DNA of 64,000 nt from an uncultured Ruminococcus sp. (GCA_902794395.1 CADBHB010000006.1:1-64000), one strand, 5' to 3'; positions 52,242-61,102 are shown, numbered from the stretch's first letter. Program-made: numbers and translations. Notes: a model not told the origin generated them from the sequence alone.

Positions 52242-52973
52242 TCAGCCGTTTCCCTGTTCAACTTCCTTGATCTCGGACTTTGACGCGTTTTTCAGAGAGT
52301 ATGTATCGAACGCAGCGTCGTTCGGAAGCTGAATGTCTATCCTGTCCATCTTTTGCATAAGACATGTTCCCGAGCTCATAGCCGCCCCGAAAACATGACC
52401 GCCGAACTTTTTGTCCTTTGACAGGAAGTGCATGTGCCATCCCGAAGCGTTTATGCCGTCCATATAATCGGGGAAATACACGCATACGAGCGTGCCGTAC
52501 AGCCCCTCAAAGCAAAAGTCCTTCTGCGTTTTTGAAAGGATATTTTTCAGGGAAACGTGCTGCGAGCGATACGGCGCTCCGGCGCGCGCGTGTATTTTTT
52601 CAAACCATCCGTCTATACGCGCTATATGTATGCTGTTCAGGCTAAAATCAAGATCTATGCTCAGGGTCAGTTCCAGTTTGATCGCTTCTATATCATTCAT
52701 ATCTTCCATATTAATGATTTTGCCGTCTTTTAAGGACCCCGCTACGGCAAAAGGCACGCCCGCGTCATCTTCCGCCCGAACAACGCTTCCGTCATCCTTC
52801 GCCTGATAGCACACGCCGTCCAGGATGATCATTTCGCCGTCAACGTGTTCAAACGTACCGAGTCCTATATCGCCGTTTTCAAGCAGTTCCCCGACCGTGA
52901 CGACCGGCTTTGTATATCCCAGCGCCAAAGCCTGCAACGTGGAAGCCTGATATAATTTGTTTGATTTCTTCAT
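52242..52973 (-). CDS. Alpha-acetolactate decarboxylase, cytoplasmic
   Basis: A 243-residue enzyme that converts 2-acetolactate to acetoin. Family features: STLQALALGY near the start, ELLENGDIGLGTFEHVDGEM, LDGVCYQAKDDG and the zinc site GWHMHFLSKDKKFGGHVFG with its His residues. No signal peptide. It follows its lipoprotein paralogue by 2 nt, so the pair is coupled. The product acetoin is a fermentation overflow product. The substrate source (acetolactate synthase) is not in the window. Confidence 0.9.
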   Translation of the reverse strand: MKKSNKLYQASTLQALALGYTKPVVTVGELLENGDIGLGTFEHVDGEMIILDGVCYQAKDDGSVVRAEDDAGVPFAVAGSLKDGKIINMEDMNDIEAIKLELTLSIDLDFSLNSIHIARIDGWFEKIHARAGAPYRSQHVSLKNILSKTQKDFCFEGLYGTLVCVYFPDYMDGINASGWHMHFLSKDKKFGGHVFGAAMSSGTCLMQKMDRIDIQLPNDAAFDTYSLKNASKSEIKEVEQGNG

Positions 52974-52975
52974 TG

Positions 52976-53842
52976 TTATTCCTCGTTTGTTTCAACTTTT
53001 TTGATCGCACCGCTGACGTCCTTTGAAAGCTCCATTTTCTGGAAATCACCGTTATCCGTCAGGCACATGTCAAATTCGGGCGTAGCGTCATACTCCGCCG
53101 TTGCTTTGGCGAATTGAAGGTCAAGCAAATGACCGCCTTTCGTTTTGTCGTCGGAGATGAAGTGGAAATGCCAGCCGGGGGTGTTCAGACCGTTCATATA
53201 ATCGGGGCAGTACAGAGCTACGACAGTACCGGCGATGTTGTCATAGTTAAATTCCCTCTGGTCTGTTTCAAGAGCCTTGTCGAGCGTCTTATACGGCTTT
53301 TCCTGCTTTAATTCGCTGCGCACGTTCATCTTCTCGAATGTGCCGCTCATTTTTACAAAGTAGAAAAGGTTTTTGCCGTTTTGCTCGACAATCTCGTTGA
53401 GCTTTTCTTTTAAGGCGTTGACGTCATTGATGTTTGAAAGCTCCGTGCTGCCGTCCTTGTCAAAGAAGGTCACGTTGGAGAACGGAACGGTCTCGTCGTC
53501 AGCCGCAGTCTGCACCGTACCGTCGCCGAGCGCCTGATACACCGTGCCGTCAAGCACTATCATCTCGCCGTTGACGCCCTCAAAAGTGCCTATACCGATG
53601 TCGCCGTGCTGCCTGAGCTCGCTTACCTTGATAATGCCGTCATAGTAACCCTGCGTCAGCGATTGCAAAAGGGCGACCTGATAAATGGTTTCTCTGTCGG
53701 TTTCAGCCTGCGCGCCTGTGTTTTCGGGCTGTTCGCTTTTGGTTTCAGCCTGTCCGCCGTTTTTTTCGGACTGCTGCGAGGAACATGCCGCCAGAGGTAC
53801 CGCCAGTGCCGCCGCTAAAAGAATAGCTAAGATTTTTTTCAT
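52976..53842 (-). CDS. Alpha-acetolactate decarboxylase, lipoprotein form
   Basis: A 288-residue paralogue carrying a lipoprotein signal (MKKILAILLAAALAVPLAAC) and a Ser/Gln/Glu-rich linker before the catalytic domain. The domain has LLQSLTQGYYDG, HGDIGIGTFEGVNGEM and the zinc site GWHFHFISDDKTKGGHLL. ATG 53842 has AAGGAAAT; a frame 31 codons longer adds non-signal sequence and is rejected. It is anchored outside the membrane, where acetolactate can form or leak. First gene of the seven-gene operon. Confidence 0.9.
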   Translation of the reverse strand: MKKILAILLAAALAVPLAACSSQQSEKNGGQAETKSEQPENTGAQAETDRETIYQVALLQSLTQGYYDGIIKVSELRQHGDIGIGTFEGVNGEMIVLDGTVYQALGDGTVQTAADDETVPFSNVTFFDKDGSTELSNINDVNALKEKLNEIVEQNGKNLFYFVKMSGTFEKMNVRSELKQEKPYKTLDKALETDQREFNYDNIAGTVVALYCPDYMNGLNTPGWHFHFISDDKTKGGHLLDLQFAKATAEYDATPEFDMCLTDNGDFQKMELSKDVSGAIKKVETNEE

Positions 53843-53924
53843 TTTTATTTCCTTCTTTCCAAAAGACACATTATCTCTGCACAAGCAGTTTGGTGCCCAT
53901 GCTTTTGTGCCTTTTACGATTACT

Positions 53925-54024
53925 ATTATACACAAAAACTATACAAAAAAACAATATATTTTTAAAAGATTTCGTTGCTTTTTTAAAACTTACTCTTGGA
54001 TTTTAAAAAAACATGTAGTATAAT
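53925..54024. promoter_or_regulatory. Divergent promoters between the AldC operon and the STAS operon
   Basis: Minus: TTGTTT (53949-53954), 18-nt spacer, TATAAT (53925-53930) for the decarboxylase operon. Plus: TTGGAT (53996-54001), 17-nt spacer, TATAAT (54019-54024) for the STAS operon. The two -35 boxes are about 40 bp apart, room for one shared regulator. Confidence 0.75.
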
Positions 54025-54102
54025 GAAAACAGATTTATAAAACAGTATGTACCTTACCCACAGGCGCTTGAAAATAATGATGAAAAACAGGAGGATAACA
54101 AA

Positions 54103-54459
54103 ATGGCATTATTCGGTAAAAAGGACAAAAAGCCCGCCGCGAATCTGAGCGGTAAAAGCCGCTTGGATATCAAGGTGAAAAAAGACGGAGCAGAATACAC
54201 ATTCCTGCTTGAGGGAAGACTTGACACGATAACATCTCCCGACCTCGAAGCCAAGATCAATGAAGCAACCGGCGACGCGTCCAAGCTCATTCTTGACTTT
54301 GCCAAGCTGGACTACATCTCCAGCGCGGGACTGCGCGTCCTGCTCGGCGCGACACAGGCAATGGACGGCAAGGGAGACATGGTCGTGCGCAACCCCACTC
54401 AGCCTGTGCGCGAGGTGTTCGACCTCACCGGCTTCAGCAATTTGTTCAACATCGAATAA
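54103..54459 (+). CDS. STAS-domain anti-sigma-factor antagonist
   Basis: A 118-residue STAS protein of the SpoIIAA/RsbV type. After a lysine-rich N-terminal stretch (KKDKKPAANLSGK) the domain has LEGRLDTITSPDLEAKI, LILDFAKLDYISSAGLRVLL with the phospho-acceptor Ser in SSAGLR, and VREVFDLTGFSNLF. It is the first gene of the module with a PP2C phosphatase and an RsbW-like kinase. In the known systems the unphosphorylated form binds the kinase. No sigma factor lies alongside. Confidence 0.92.
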   Translation: MALFGKKDKKPAANLSGKSRLDIKVKKDGAEYTFLLEGRLDTITSPDLEAKINEATGDASKLILDFAKLDYISSAGLRVLLGATQAMDGKGDMVVRNPTQPVREVFDLTGFSNLFNIE

Positions 54460-54554
54460 GATAAGACGCATACCGTCGTCCGGCAGGGATCGCAGTACGG
54501 CGATATCTCTGATGAGCTTGACGGTGGAGTGCGTCGACACAACGGAAAGAGCTT

Positions 54555-56078
54555 ATGATCAGGAAATTGAAAGATATTAAATTATACGGATTGATTTTTA
54601 CCGTTTTATCAACCCTTTTTGTTATAGCACTCAGCGCCCCTTTTTTTATCGAAGAGAGGCTGCAGCCGTATCTTTATAACGCAGGCATAGATTCTATGGG
54701 TGCGCTTATTTGCGCGGCGCTGTTTTACGGTTGTATGAGACAGGATGGAAGCGGAATAAAGCACTTCAGGCTCCTTATCATTTCGGTATGCGCGAGCTTT
54801 GTAGTTAATGAATTGATTTCTTATTCCGTGCTCGTGCCGGATTATCGCACGTGGTGTTTTGTTCTTTGTCTGTTGAGCAAGCTCATCGACCTTGCAATGA
54901 TCTTCCTTTTCTATCTGTATGTAAGAGAAACGCTCGGCTTTGAGGGCAAGCTCGCCAAATTCGCGTATATACTTATCCCCATCCTGTTGATCGTTCAAAC
55001 GCTCATAACGCTTGGCAATATCATCACACCGGTCACCTATTTGATCACCGCCGACGGTATGTATCAGAATACGGCGGCTTACTTGATCGAGGAAATTTTC
55101 CTCGCTGCGACGTCCGTTCTTACCACCGTACTTGTGCTTGCGTCGCACAACCCCGTCAGCCAGAAGGCGGCTGCCCTGATGTTCATCTTTTTACCGCTTA
55201 TCGAATACGGCATCATCGGCGGCAGCTTCGGCGAGGCCAGCCAGTACGGCATCGTTTTGATGTCGCTGATCATCATGTACTGCGTCATTTCCAATTACAA
55301 GAGCAGAAAGCTTGCGGCAACAGAAACCGAGCTCAATATGGCTACCGAGATACAGGTCGGCAGCCTGCCTACGACCTTTCCGGATCGACCGGAGTTTGAG
55401 CTCTACGCTTCCATGGATCCGGCAAAGGAGGTCGGCGGAGATTTCTATGACTTCTTTATGATCGACGACGATCATCTCGCGATAGTTATAGCGGACGTGT
55501 CCGGCAAGGGCGTTCCCGCGGCGCTGTTTATGATGTCCTCGAAGATCTATATTAACGACCATGCTAATATAGGCGGCTCTCCGGCAGAGATACTCGGAAG
55601 AGTCAACAAGCTGGTCTGCGCGAATAACAATGCTCATATGTTTGTGACGGTTTGGCTGGGCATCCTCGAGATCAGCACCGGCAAGTTCACCTCCGCGAGC
55701 GCCGGCCATGAGTATCCGATGATAAACACGAGCGGCAAATACGAGATACTGAAGGACAAGCACGGTCTGGCGATCGGCGCGTTTGATATATCCAAGTATA
55801 AAAACACCGAGATACAGCTCAAGAAGGGCGACAGTATCTTTGTCTACACCGACGGCGTTGCCGAGGCGACAGACGCAAACAACGAGATGTTCGGCACAGA
55901 CCGCACCGTTGACGCCCTTAACGCTATTCCTAAGGGCGCTTCGCAGAAGGATGTGCTGGCGGGCGTGCGCGCCGCAGTTGACGCTTTTGTTAAAGACGCG
56001 CCTCAGTTTGACGACCTTACAATGGTCGGACTGAAATACAACGGTCCCGCTGATAACGCTGCAACAGAGGAACAATGA
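54555..56078 (+). CDS. Membrane PP2C/SpoIIE-type phosphatase
   Basis: A 507-residue protein. Residues about 10-250 hold seven or so membrane helices; residues about 265-500 hold a PP2C SpoIIE domain: LNMATEIQVGSLPTTFPDRP, the metal Asp in EVGGDFYDFF, IADVSGKGVPAALFM, SAGHEYPM, and DGVAEATDANNEMFG with QFDDLTMVGLKY. It should dephosphorylate the STAS protein, sensing a signal through the membrane part. Its stop overlaps the kinase start by 4 nt. Confidence 0.92.
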   Translation: MIRKLKDIKLYGLIFTVLSTLFVIALSAPFFIEERLQPYLYNAGIDSMGALICAALFYGCMRQDGSGIKHFRLLIISVCASFVVNELISYSVLVPDYRTWCFVLCLLSKLIDLAMIFLFYLYVRETLGFEGKLAKFAYILIPILLIVQTLITLGNIITPVTYLITADGMYQNTAAYLIEEIFLAATSVLTTVLVLASHNPVSQKAAALMFIFLPLIEYGIIGGSFGEASQYGIVLMSLIIMYCVISNYKSRKLAATETELNMATEIQVGSLPTTFPDRPEFELYASMDPAKEVGGDFYDFFMIDDDHLAIVIADVSGKGVPAALFMMSSKIYINDHANIGGSPAEILGRVNKLVCANNNAHMFVTVWLGILEISTGKFTSASAGHEYPMINTSGKYEILKDKHGLAIGAFDISKYKNTEIQLKKGDSIFVYTDGVAEATDANNEMFGTDRTVDALNAIPKGASQKDVLAGVRAAVDAFVKDAPQFDDLTMVGLKYNGPADNAATEEQ

Positions 56079-56488
56079 TGAGGGAACTTATTATTGAAGC
56101 CGACAGAATGAATCTCCCTGAGGTACAGATGTTTATCGACGAACAGCTCGAAGAAGCCGGCTGCCCGATGCTGACGCAGATATCAATAGATGTTGCCGTT
56201 GAGGAGCTTTTCGTCAACATCGCAAGCTACGCCTACGGTGACGGGCACGGAAAAGCAGTGGTTCAGGTAAGTGTGCATGAGGAGCCGCTTTCGGTTGAGA
56301 TAACCTTTATCGACAACGGCGTGCAGTATGATCCTCTCGCAAAGGCTGACCCCGACACCGCACTTTCCGCTAAGGAGCGTAAAAAGGGCGGCCTCGGCAT
56401 CTTTATGGTCAAGAATACCATGGACAATGTAAGCTATGAGTACAAGGACGGAAAAAACATCCTGACGATTAAGAAGAATCTGAATTGA
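56075..56488 (+). CDS. RsbW-like serine kinase / anti-sigma factor
   Basis: A 137-residue GHKL kinase. The ATP-site boxes are intact: N box AVEELFVNIASYAYG, G1/D box FIDNGVQYDPL, G2 box KGGLGIFMVKNTMD. It should phosphorylate the STAS Ser and bind either it or a client. ATG 56075 (a second ATG follows immediately) overlaps the phosphatase stop. Its natural client is not an adjacent sigma factor; the decayed RsbW-like domain on the divergent symporter suggests a competing STAS partner. A terminator follows. Confidence 0.9.
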   Translation: MMRELIIEADRMNLPEVQMFIDEQLEEAGCPMLTQISIDVAVEELFVNIASYAYGDGHGKAVVQVSVHEEPLSVEITFIDNGVQYDPLAKADPDTALSAKERKKGGLGIFMVKNTMDNVSYEYKDGKNILTIKKNLN

Positions 56489-56531
56489 TCTGCATTTTAA
56501 AAGGCGGAGCGATAACGCAGGCAAATGGCTT

Positions 56532-56593
56532 AAGGCACTGTGAAGAAATGAAGCTGATTTGCTTCAAGTTTCGCGGTGCCTTCTTCTGTTTTT
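56532..56593 (+). terminator. Terminator of the STAS-phosphatase-kinase operon
   Basis: AAGGCAC (56533-56538 region) pairs with GTGCCTT (56576-56582), with an inner GAAGC/GCTTC hairpin, followed by a T-rich tail. From here to 56785 only a 32-codon frame (56683-56781) with no recognisable product is seen. Confidence 0.75.
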
Positions 56594-56785
56594 CATGGTT
56601 CGCAATTATTGTACCTTGTCTGAGAACAAAAATAAATTTACTGTGAGCATTATATATTGACTGTTATTACGTTGAGTTTCCTATGGGTATAGGAATTATT
56701 GAAGATGAAACCGCTTCCGAGAAAATGCAGACGGCACACAGTCAGGCCGAGGGATTTGTAGATTCAATTATATTCAAGTAATGAT

Positions 56786-56963
56786 ATAGCCTGAGTAATT
56801 CGCAACTACTCAGGCTGTTTTTATGCGTTGATTAAAGGGTACTATAAGGGTACAAACTTAAAAATCTGCACTCACGAGGGAAATTTGAGGGAAAAGCGTT
56901 ATTTCGGAGATTTTCGGGCAAAACGAAAAACAGCCTAAACGCACTGTTTAAGCTGTTTTCGAG

Positions 56964-56966
<3 letters not shown>
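56786..56966. repeat. 181-bp direct repeat, copy B (at the initiator tRNA)
   Basis: Matches 35850-36029 in the same orientation. It contains the AGCCTGAGTA/TACTCAGGCT terminator (plus strand, then GTTTTT) and, at its right end, the minus-strand terminator of the tRNA gene (AACAGCTTAAAC/GTTTAGGCTGTT followed by TTTTCG). It ends in the tRNA CCA complement. It is the right border of the proposed island. Confidence 0.85.
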
Positions 56967-57040
<74 letters not shown>

Positions 57041-57068
57041 ATATATGCTGTTTTTCTTTAGCTTAATT

Positions 57069-57097
57069 AGTATATCACTTTTGGACGGGTTTGTCAA
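57069..57097 (-). promoter_or_regulatory. Promoter of the initiator tRNA
   Basis: Minus-strand TTGACA (57092-57097), 17-nt spacer, TATACT (57069-57074), 29 nt upstream of the mature 5' end. Confidence 0.85.
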
Positions 57098-57151
57098 GCA
57101 CTTTTTTTGCGGGCTTATATGTTCTTTGGAGCTGATTATTTCGGAAACAAG

Positions 57152-57180
57152 TTGAAATTCGCGGCATGTTATGATATAAT
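57152..57180 (+). promoter_or_regulatory. Promoter of the neopullulanase-type gene
   Basis: TTGAAA (57152-57157), 17-nt spacer, TATAAT (57175-57180), 35 nt before ATG 57215, which has GAGGGG as ribosome site. Confidence 0.85.
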
Positions 57181-57214
57181 ACTATTATATATGTCTGTTT
57201 GAGGGGATGACAAT

Positions 57215-59083
57215 ATGCCTATCGCTTTTGATTCGCAGCGCGTTTACTACCGCACGCCTTTCGGCGCGGTGGAACAGGACACCGCCGTGCATTTTCGCGT
57301 GCTCGCGCCGCGCGATCTGCACTCAAAAAACATTGAGCTCTGCGTAAAATACGATTACGACTACAACTGGGAATACACAAAAATGCTGTGGTGCGGCAAT
57401 TTTGACGAGAACAGCGAGATATGGGAATGTGATTTCACGCCTCACCGCATGGGGCTGTACTGGTACGTGTTCCGCCTGCATACTATTTACGGCGTGCGCT
57501 ACATCATCCCCTCCGATCCCTACAAGGTCAGCGAGGTCAGCGAGCACCCGGGCAGAAGCTGGCAGCTCACCTGCTACAAAAAGGGCTTTACCACTCCGCG
57601 GTGGCCCGTGGGCACGGTGATGTACCAGATCTTCCCCGACCGCTTTAATTTCAGCGGCGAGGAAAAGCAGCTGAAGCGCACCGATTTTCAGCGCAACAGG
57701 GATTGGTACGCCCTGCCCGTATGGCAGCCCAACGAGCACGGCGAGATAACCAACAGCGACTTCTTTATGGGCGACCTAAAGGGCATAACCCAAAAGCTGG
57801 ACTATCTGCAAAAGCTGGGCGTAGGCTGCATTTACCTGAACCCGATTGGCGAGGCGTACTCCAACCACCGCTATGACACCGGCGACTACTCCCATGTCGA
57901 CCCTATCCTCGGCGATGAGGACGACTTCCGCGAGCTGTGCGCGCAGGCGAGATCCAGGGGCATACACGTCATCAACGACGGCGTCTTCTCCCACACGGGC
58001 GCAGACAGCGTCTACTTCAACCGCTCGGGACGCTACGGCGACGGCGGCGCCTACCGTGACAAAAATTCGCCCTATTTCAGTTGGTATAAGTTCAACGAGT
58101 GGCCCGACAACTACCACAGCTGGTGGGGCTTTTACACCCTGCCGGAGGTCAACGAGACCGACCCCGCCTTCAACGAGTACATCAACGGCGAGGACGGCAT
58201 AATCCGCAAGTATATGCGGCTGGGAAATTCCGGCTGGCGTCTTGACGTCGCCGACGAGCTGCCCGATGAATTTATGGAGAACCTTAGACGCTCCGTCAAG
58301 GACGAGAACCCCGAGGCGCTTATCGTCGGCGAGGTTTGGGAGGACGCGAGCAACAAGGAGAGCTACGGCGCGCGCAGGAAGTTCCTCCTCGGCGAACAGC
58401 TCGATACAGTGATGAATTATGTATTCCGCGGCGCGATCCTCGATTTCTGCCGCGGTCAGGACGCGCGCTACACCATGGCGGCTATAATGAGCGTCGTGGA
58501 AAACTACCCCCGTCCGGTGCTGAGGGTGCTGATGAATTCACTTTCCACCCATGACACCGAGCGCGCCATCACCCTGCTCGCGGGCGAACCGCTCAACGGG
58601 CGCGACCGCGCGTGGCAGGCGCATCAAAAGCTCAGCCCCGAACAGCGCGAACGCGGCGTAAGGCTTATGAAGATAGCCGCCGCCATGCAGTACACCCTGC
58701 CCGGCTTCCCCTGCGTCTACTACGGCGACGAGGCCGGCATGGAGGGCTACCGCGACCCGTTCAACCGCTGCTGCTACCCCTGGGACAAAGAGGACAAGGA
58801 GCTGCTGGAGTGGCACAAAAAGCTCGGCGCGCTGCGCGCGGAGTGTTCCGCCCTCTGGGACGGCGAGTTTGTCAACGCCTTTGCCAAAGACAGGCGGCTT
58901 GCCTACATCCGCCACGACGACAAGACCGCGCTTTATTGCTGCTTCAACCTCATGGACAAGGACGACGTGCTCACTCCGCCTCCGGGATATTCCGATGCGA
59001 CTCCCTTCTTCGGCAGCAAATTCGAGGAAAACAAGCTCTATCTCAAGTCGATGACCTGCGAGTTTTTGAGGATAGATCTATAA
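57215..59083 (+). CDS. GH13 neopullulanase / cyclomaltodextrinase-type enzyme
   Basis: A 622-residue cytoplasmic glycosidase without signal peptide. The N-terminal 120 residues resemble a CBM34 domain (VHFRVLAPRDLHSKNIEL). The GH13 barrel has MYQIFPDRFNF, DGVFSHTG (region I), GWRLDVADELP (region II, nucleophile Asp), GEVWEDAS (region III Glu) and LSTHDTERA (region IV). This pattern is typical of neopullulanases and maltogenic amylases, which act on imported maltodextrins; it would complement the importer at 6.2-10.1 kb. The next gene, an HAD phosphatase, starts 18 nt downstream. Confidence 0.93.
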   Translation: MPIAFDSQRVYYRTPFGAVEQDTAVHFRVLAPRDLHSKNIELCVKYDYDYNWEYTKMLWCGNFDENSEIWECDFTPHRMGLYWYVFRLHTIYGVRYIIPSDPYKVSEVSEHPGRSWQLTCYKKGFTTPRWPVGTVMYQIFPDRFNFSGEEKQLKRTDFQRNRDWYALPVWQPNEHGEITNSDFFMGDLKGITQKLDYLQKLGVGCIYLNPIGEAYSNHRYDTGDYSHVDPILGDEDDFRELCAQARSRGIHVINDGVFSHTGADSVYFNRSGRYGDGGAYRDKNSPYFSWYKFNEWPDNYHSWWGFYTLPEVNETDPAFNEYINGEDGIIRKYMRLGNSGWRLDVADELPDEFMENLRRSVKDENPEALIVGEVWEDASNKESYGARRKFLLGEQLDTVMNYVFRGAILDFCRGQDARYTMAAIMSVVENYPRPVLRVLMNSLSTHDTERAITLLAGEPLNGRDRAWQAHQKLSPEQRERGVRLMKIAAAMQYTLPGFPCVYYGDEAGMEGYRDPFNRCCYPWDKEDKELLEWHKKLGALRAECSALWDGEFVNAFAKDRRLAYIRHDDKTALYCCFNLMDKDDVLTPPPGYSDATPFFGSKFEENKLYLKSMTCEFLRIDL

Positions 59084-59101
59084 TACGACCGAGGTAAACC
59101 C

Positions 59102-59755
59102 ATGATAAAAGGCGCTATATTCGATATGGACGGGCTGATGTTCGACACCGAAAGGCTCGTCTACGATAACTGGCAGAAGATGATGGACGAAGCGGGCTAC
59201 GATTACAGCATCGAGGACTTCAAGCAAACCGTCGGCAGGCGCAAAAAAGAGGTGCAGAACTTTTACTTTTCCCGCTACGGAGCGGATTTCCCCTACTGGG
59301 AGTTCGCGGATAAGGGCAGGGCGCGCTATGTAGAGCGCGTCACCCGCGAGGGCATACCCGTCAAAAAGGGGCTGTTTGAGATCCTCGATTGGTGCAAAGG
59401 CGAAGGCGTTAAGATCGCGCTTGCCACCTCCACCTCGCGGCAGTCCGCCGAGCTAAATCTCCGCGTCGCGGGCGTAGTCGATTATTTTGACGCGCTGGTC
59501 TGCGGCGAGGAAGTAAAAAACGGCAAGCCGCACCCCGAGGTCTTTTTGACCGCGGCGGCGAAGCTGGGGCTCGCGCCGGAGGAGTGCGTCGCCCTTGAGG
59601 ACAGCATAAACGGCATCAAGTCCGCCTATGCCGCGGGCATGACCACCGTGATGGTGCCTGACTTTTTGCAGCCCACCGATGAGATAAAACCGATGATAAC
59701 CTATTTGTGCGGTGATTTGTCGCAGGCAAAGGAGCGCTTATGTTCAGACCGCTAA
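59102..59755 (+). CDS. HAD-superfamily phosphatase, beta-phosphoglucomutase-like
   Basis: A 217-residue subclass I HAD enzyme. Nucleophile motif IFDMDGLMFDTE, a helical cap, motif II LATSTSRQSAEL, the Lys in NGKPHPEVFL, and motif IV ALEDSINGIKSAYAAGM. Placed right after the neopullulanase, it could be a beta-phosphoglucomutase for maltose use, or a sugar-phosphate phosphatase; the two cannot be separated by eye. Its end overlaps the next gene by 16 nt. Confidence 0.88.
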   Translation: MIKGAIFDMDGLMFDTERLVYDNWQKMMDEAGYDYSIEDFKQTVGRRKKEVQNFYFSRYGADFPYWEFADKGRARYVERVTREGIPVKKGLFEILDWCKGEGVKIALATSTSRQSAELNLRVAGVVDYFDALVCGEEVKNGKPHPEVFLTAAAKLGLAPEECVALEDSINGIKSAYAAGMTTVMVPDFLQPTDEIKPMITYLCGDLSQAKERLCSDR

Positions 59756-60174
59756 CCCCTGATGACAGGGAACTGTATATGACCTATGTCGACGCGTTCT
59801 ACCACAGCGACGCGGTGGAGTCGCCCGTGCCCGAAAAAAACTACGGGGCGACCTTTGCCGAGCTGATGCGCGGCGACACTTATTTAAAATGCTATATATT
59901 TGAAACGGACGGCAAACCCTGCGGCTTCGCGCTGCTGTCAAAAACCTTCTCTCAGGAGGCGGGCGGAGTGTCCGTCACCATCGAAGAGATATACATAGAG
60001 GAGGCTTATCGCGGCAAGGGACTGGCGACCGAGTTTTTTGAGTGGCTGAAAAGCCTGCCCGGCATAGCTCGGCTGCGAATAGAGGTAGAGGACGACAACG
60101 AGGGCGCCAAGCGTCTTTATGAGCGCATGGGCTTCAAGCTTCTGCCCTACCTGCAAATGGTGATAGACAGGTGA
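59740..60174 (+). CDS. GNAT-family N-acetyltransferase
   Basis: A 144-residue acetyl-CoA-dependent acetyltransferase. The acetyl-CoA motif is IEEAYRGKGLATEFFEWL (Q/RxxGxG/A), followed by RIEVEDDNEGAKRLYERMGF, the classical motif B. Substrate unknown; single-domain GNATs of this type often acetylate small amines or ribosomal protein N-termini. It ends 2 nt before a strong terminator. Confidence 0.88.
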   Translation: MFRPLTPDDRELYMTYVDAFYHSDAVESPVPEKNYGATFAELMRGDTYLKCYIFETDGKPCGFALLSKTFSQEAGGVSVTIEEIYIEEAYRGKGLATEFFEWLKSLPGIARLRIEVEDDNEGAKRLYERMGFKLLPYLQMVIDR

Positions 60175-60175
60175 C

Positions 60176-60199
60176 AAAGCGCGGATCCCGCGCTTTTTT
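60176..60199 (+). terminator. Terminator after the acetyltransferase
   Basis: AAAGCGCGG (60176-60184), ATC loop, CCGCGCTTT (60188-60196), then a T run to 60199. It ends the GH13-HAD-GNAT transcript. Confidence 0.9.
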
Positions 60200-60248
60200 A
60201 CGCACAAAAACCGTTCACCGCGAAAAAATGACCGTTCGGCGTGATTTT

Positions 60249-60277
60249 GTGACAAACGCAAAACAGTGTGATATAAT
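60249..60277 (+). promoter_or_regulatory. Promoter of the ABC-2 exporter operon
   Basis: GTGACA (60249-60254), 17-nt spacer, TATAAT (60272-60277). A leader of about 95 nt follows, with a 6-bp hairpin (TCCGGT/ACCGGA, 60336-60355) just before the AGGAGGAG ribosome site. Confidence 0.75.
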
Positions 60278-60373
60278 ACAGACAATGAAAAAACGCTGAC
60301 AGCCTTTCAATATATAAAGGCGCTGTATATTAAGATCCGGTGCGCTCGGACCGGACACTTTAGGAGGAGCGTA

Positions 60374-61102
60374 ATGAACGCGATAGAAACCAAAGGCTTG
60401 ACCAAAAAATACAAGGATATAACGGCGGTGAACGCCCTTGACCTCACCGTGCGCGAGGGTGAGCTTTACGGCTTGCTGGGCGTGAACGGCGCGGGCAAAT
60501 CCACCACCATAAAAATGCTTTCCACCCTCACCTCTCCCACCGGCGGCGACGCCAAGGTGCTGGGTCACAGCGTAAAAACCGAGGCGGAAAAGGTCAAGGC
60601 GCTTATCAACGTTTCCCCTCAGGAGACCGCTGTGGCGGAAAAGCTGAGCGTCCGCGAAAACCTTGAGTTCATCTCCAAAATCTACGGCAGCTCCGCCAAG
60701 GAAGCGCGCGAAAAGGCGGGAGAGATGATAGAAAAATTTGACATGGAACAGATAGCCAAGCAAAAGGCGGGCACGCTTTCGGGCGGCTGGCAGCGTCGGC
60801 TGAGCATAGCCATGGCGCTTATCTCCGAGCCGAAGGTGCTCTTTTTGGATGAGCCTACGCTGGGGCTTGACGTTCTGGCGCGCCGCGAGCTTTGGCGTGT
60901 TATCGAAAAGCTCAAGGGAAAGATAACCATTATACTCACCACCCACTATCTTGAGGAAGCCGAAGCCCTGTGCGACCGCATAGGCATCATGGCAAAGGCT
61001 CAGCTTAAGGCAGAGGGCACAGCCGCCGAGCTTAAGACGCTGGCGGGCACCGACGACTTTGAAGAAGCATTCATCACTATCGCAGAGGAGGCGCTGAAAT
61101 GA
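60374..61102 (+). CDS. ABC-2 exporter ATPase
   Basis: A 242-residue ATP-binding subunit, DrrA/CcmA type. Walker A GVNGAGKSTTIKML, Q-loop SPQETA, signature LSGGWQRRLSIAMAL (Trp in place of the usual Gln in LSGGQ), Walker B VLFLDEPTLGLD and switch His TTHYLEEAE. It is coupled to the permease by a 4-nt overlap. Such pairs export drugs, lipids or polysaccharides; the substrate is unknown. Confidence 0.93.
   Translation: MNAIETKGLTKKYKDITAVNALDLTVREGELYGLLGVNGAGKSTTIKMLSTLTSPTGGDAKVLGHSVKTEAEKVKALINVSPQETAVAEKLSVRENLEFISKIYGSSAKEAREKAGEMIEKFDMEQIAKQKAGTLSGGWQRRLSIAMALISEPKVLFLDEPTLGLDVLARRELWRVIEKLKGKITIILTTHYLEEAEALCDRIGIMAKAQLKAEGTAAELKTLAGTDDFEEAFITIAEEALK

Noticed and set aside
56683-56781. 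32-codon plus-strand frame starting MGIGIIEDETAS
   Set aside because: No ribosome site and no recognisable family; it may be a gene fragment but cannot be supported.
60285-60299. Four-codon leader frame (MKKR) before the ABC-2 operon
   Set aside because: It has no ribosome site and no attenuator structure follows it.
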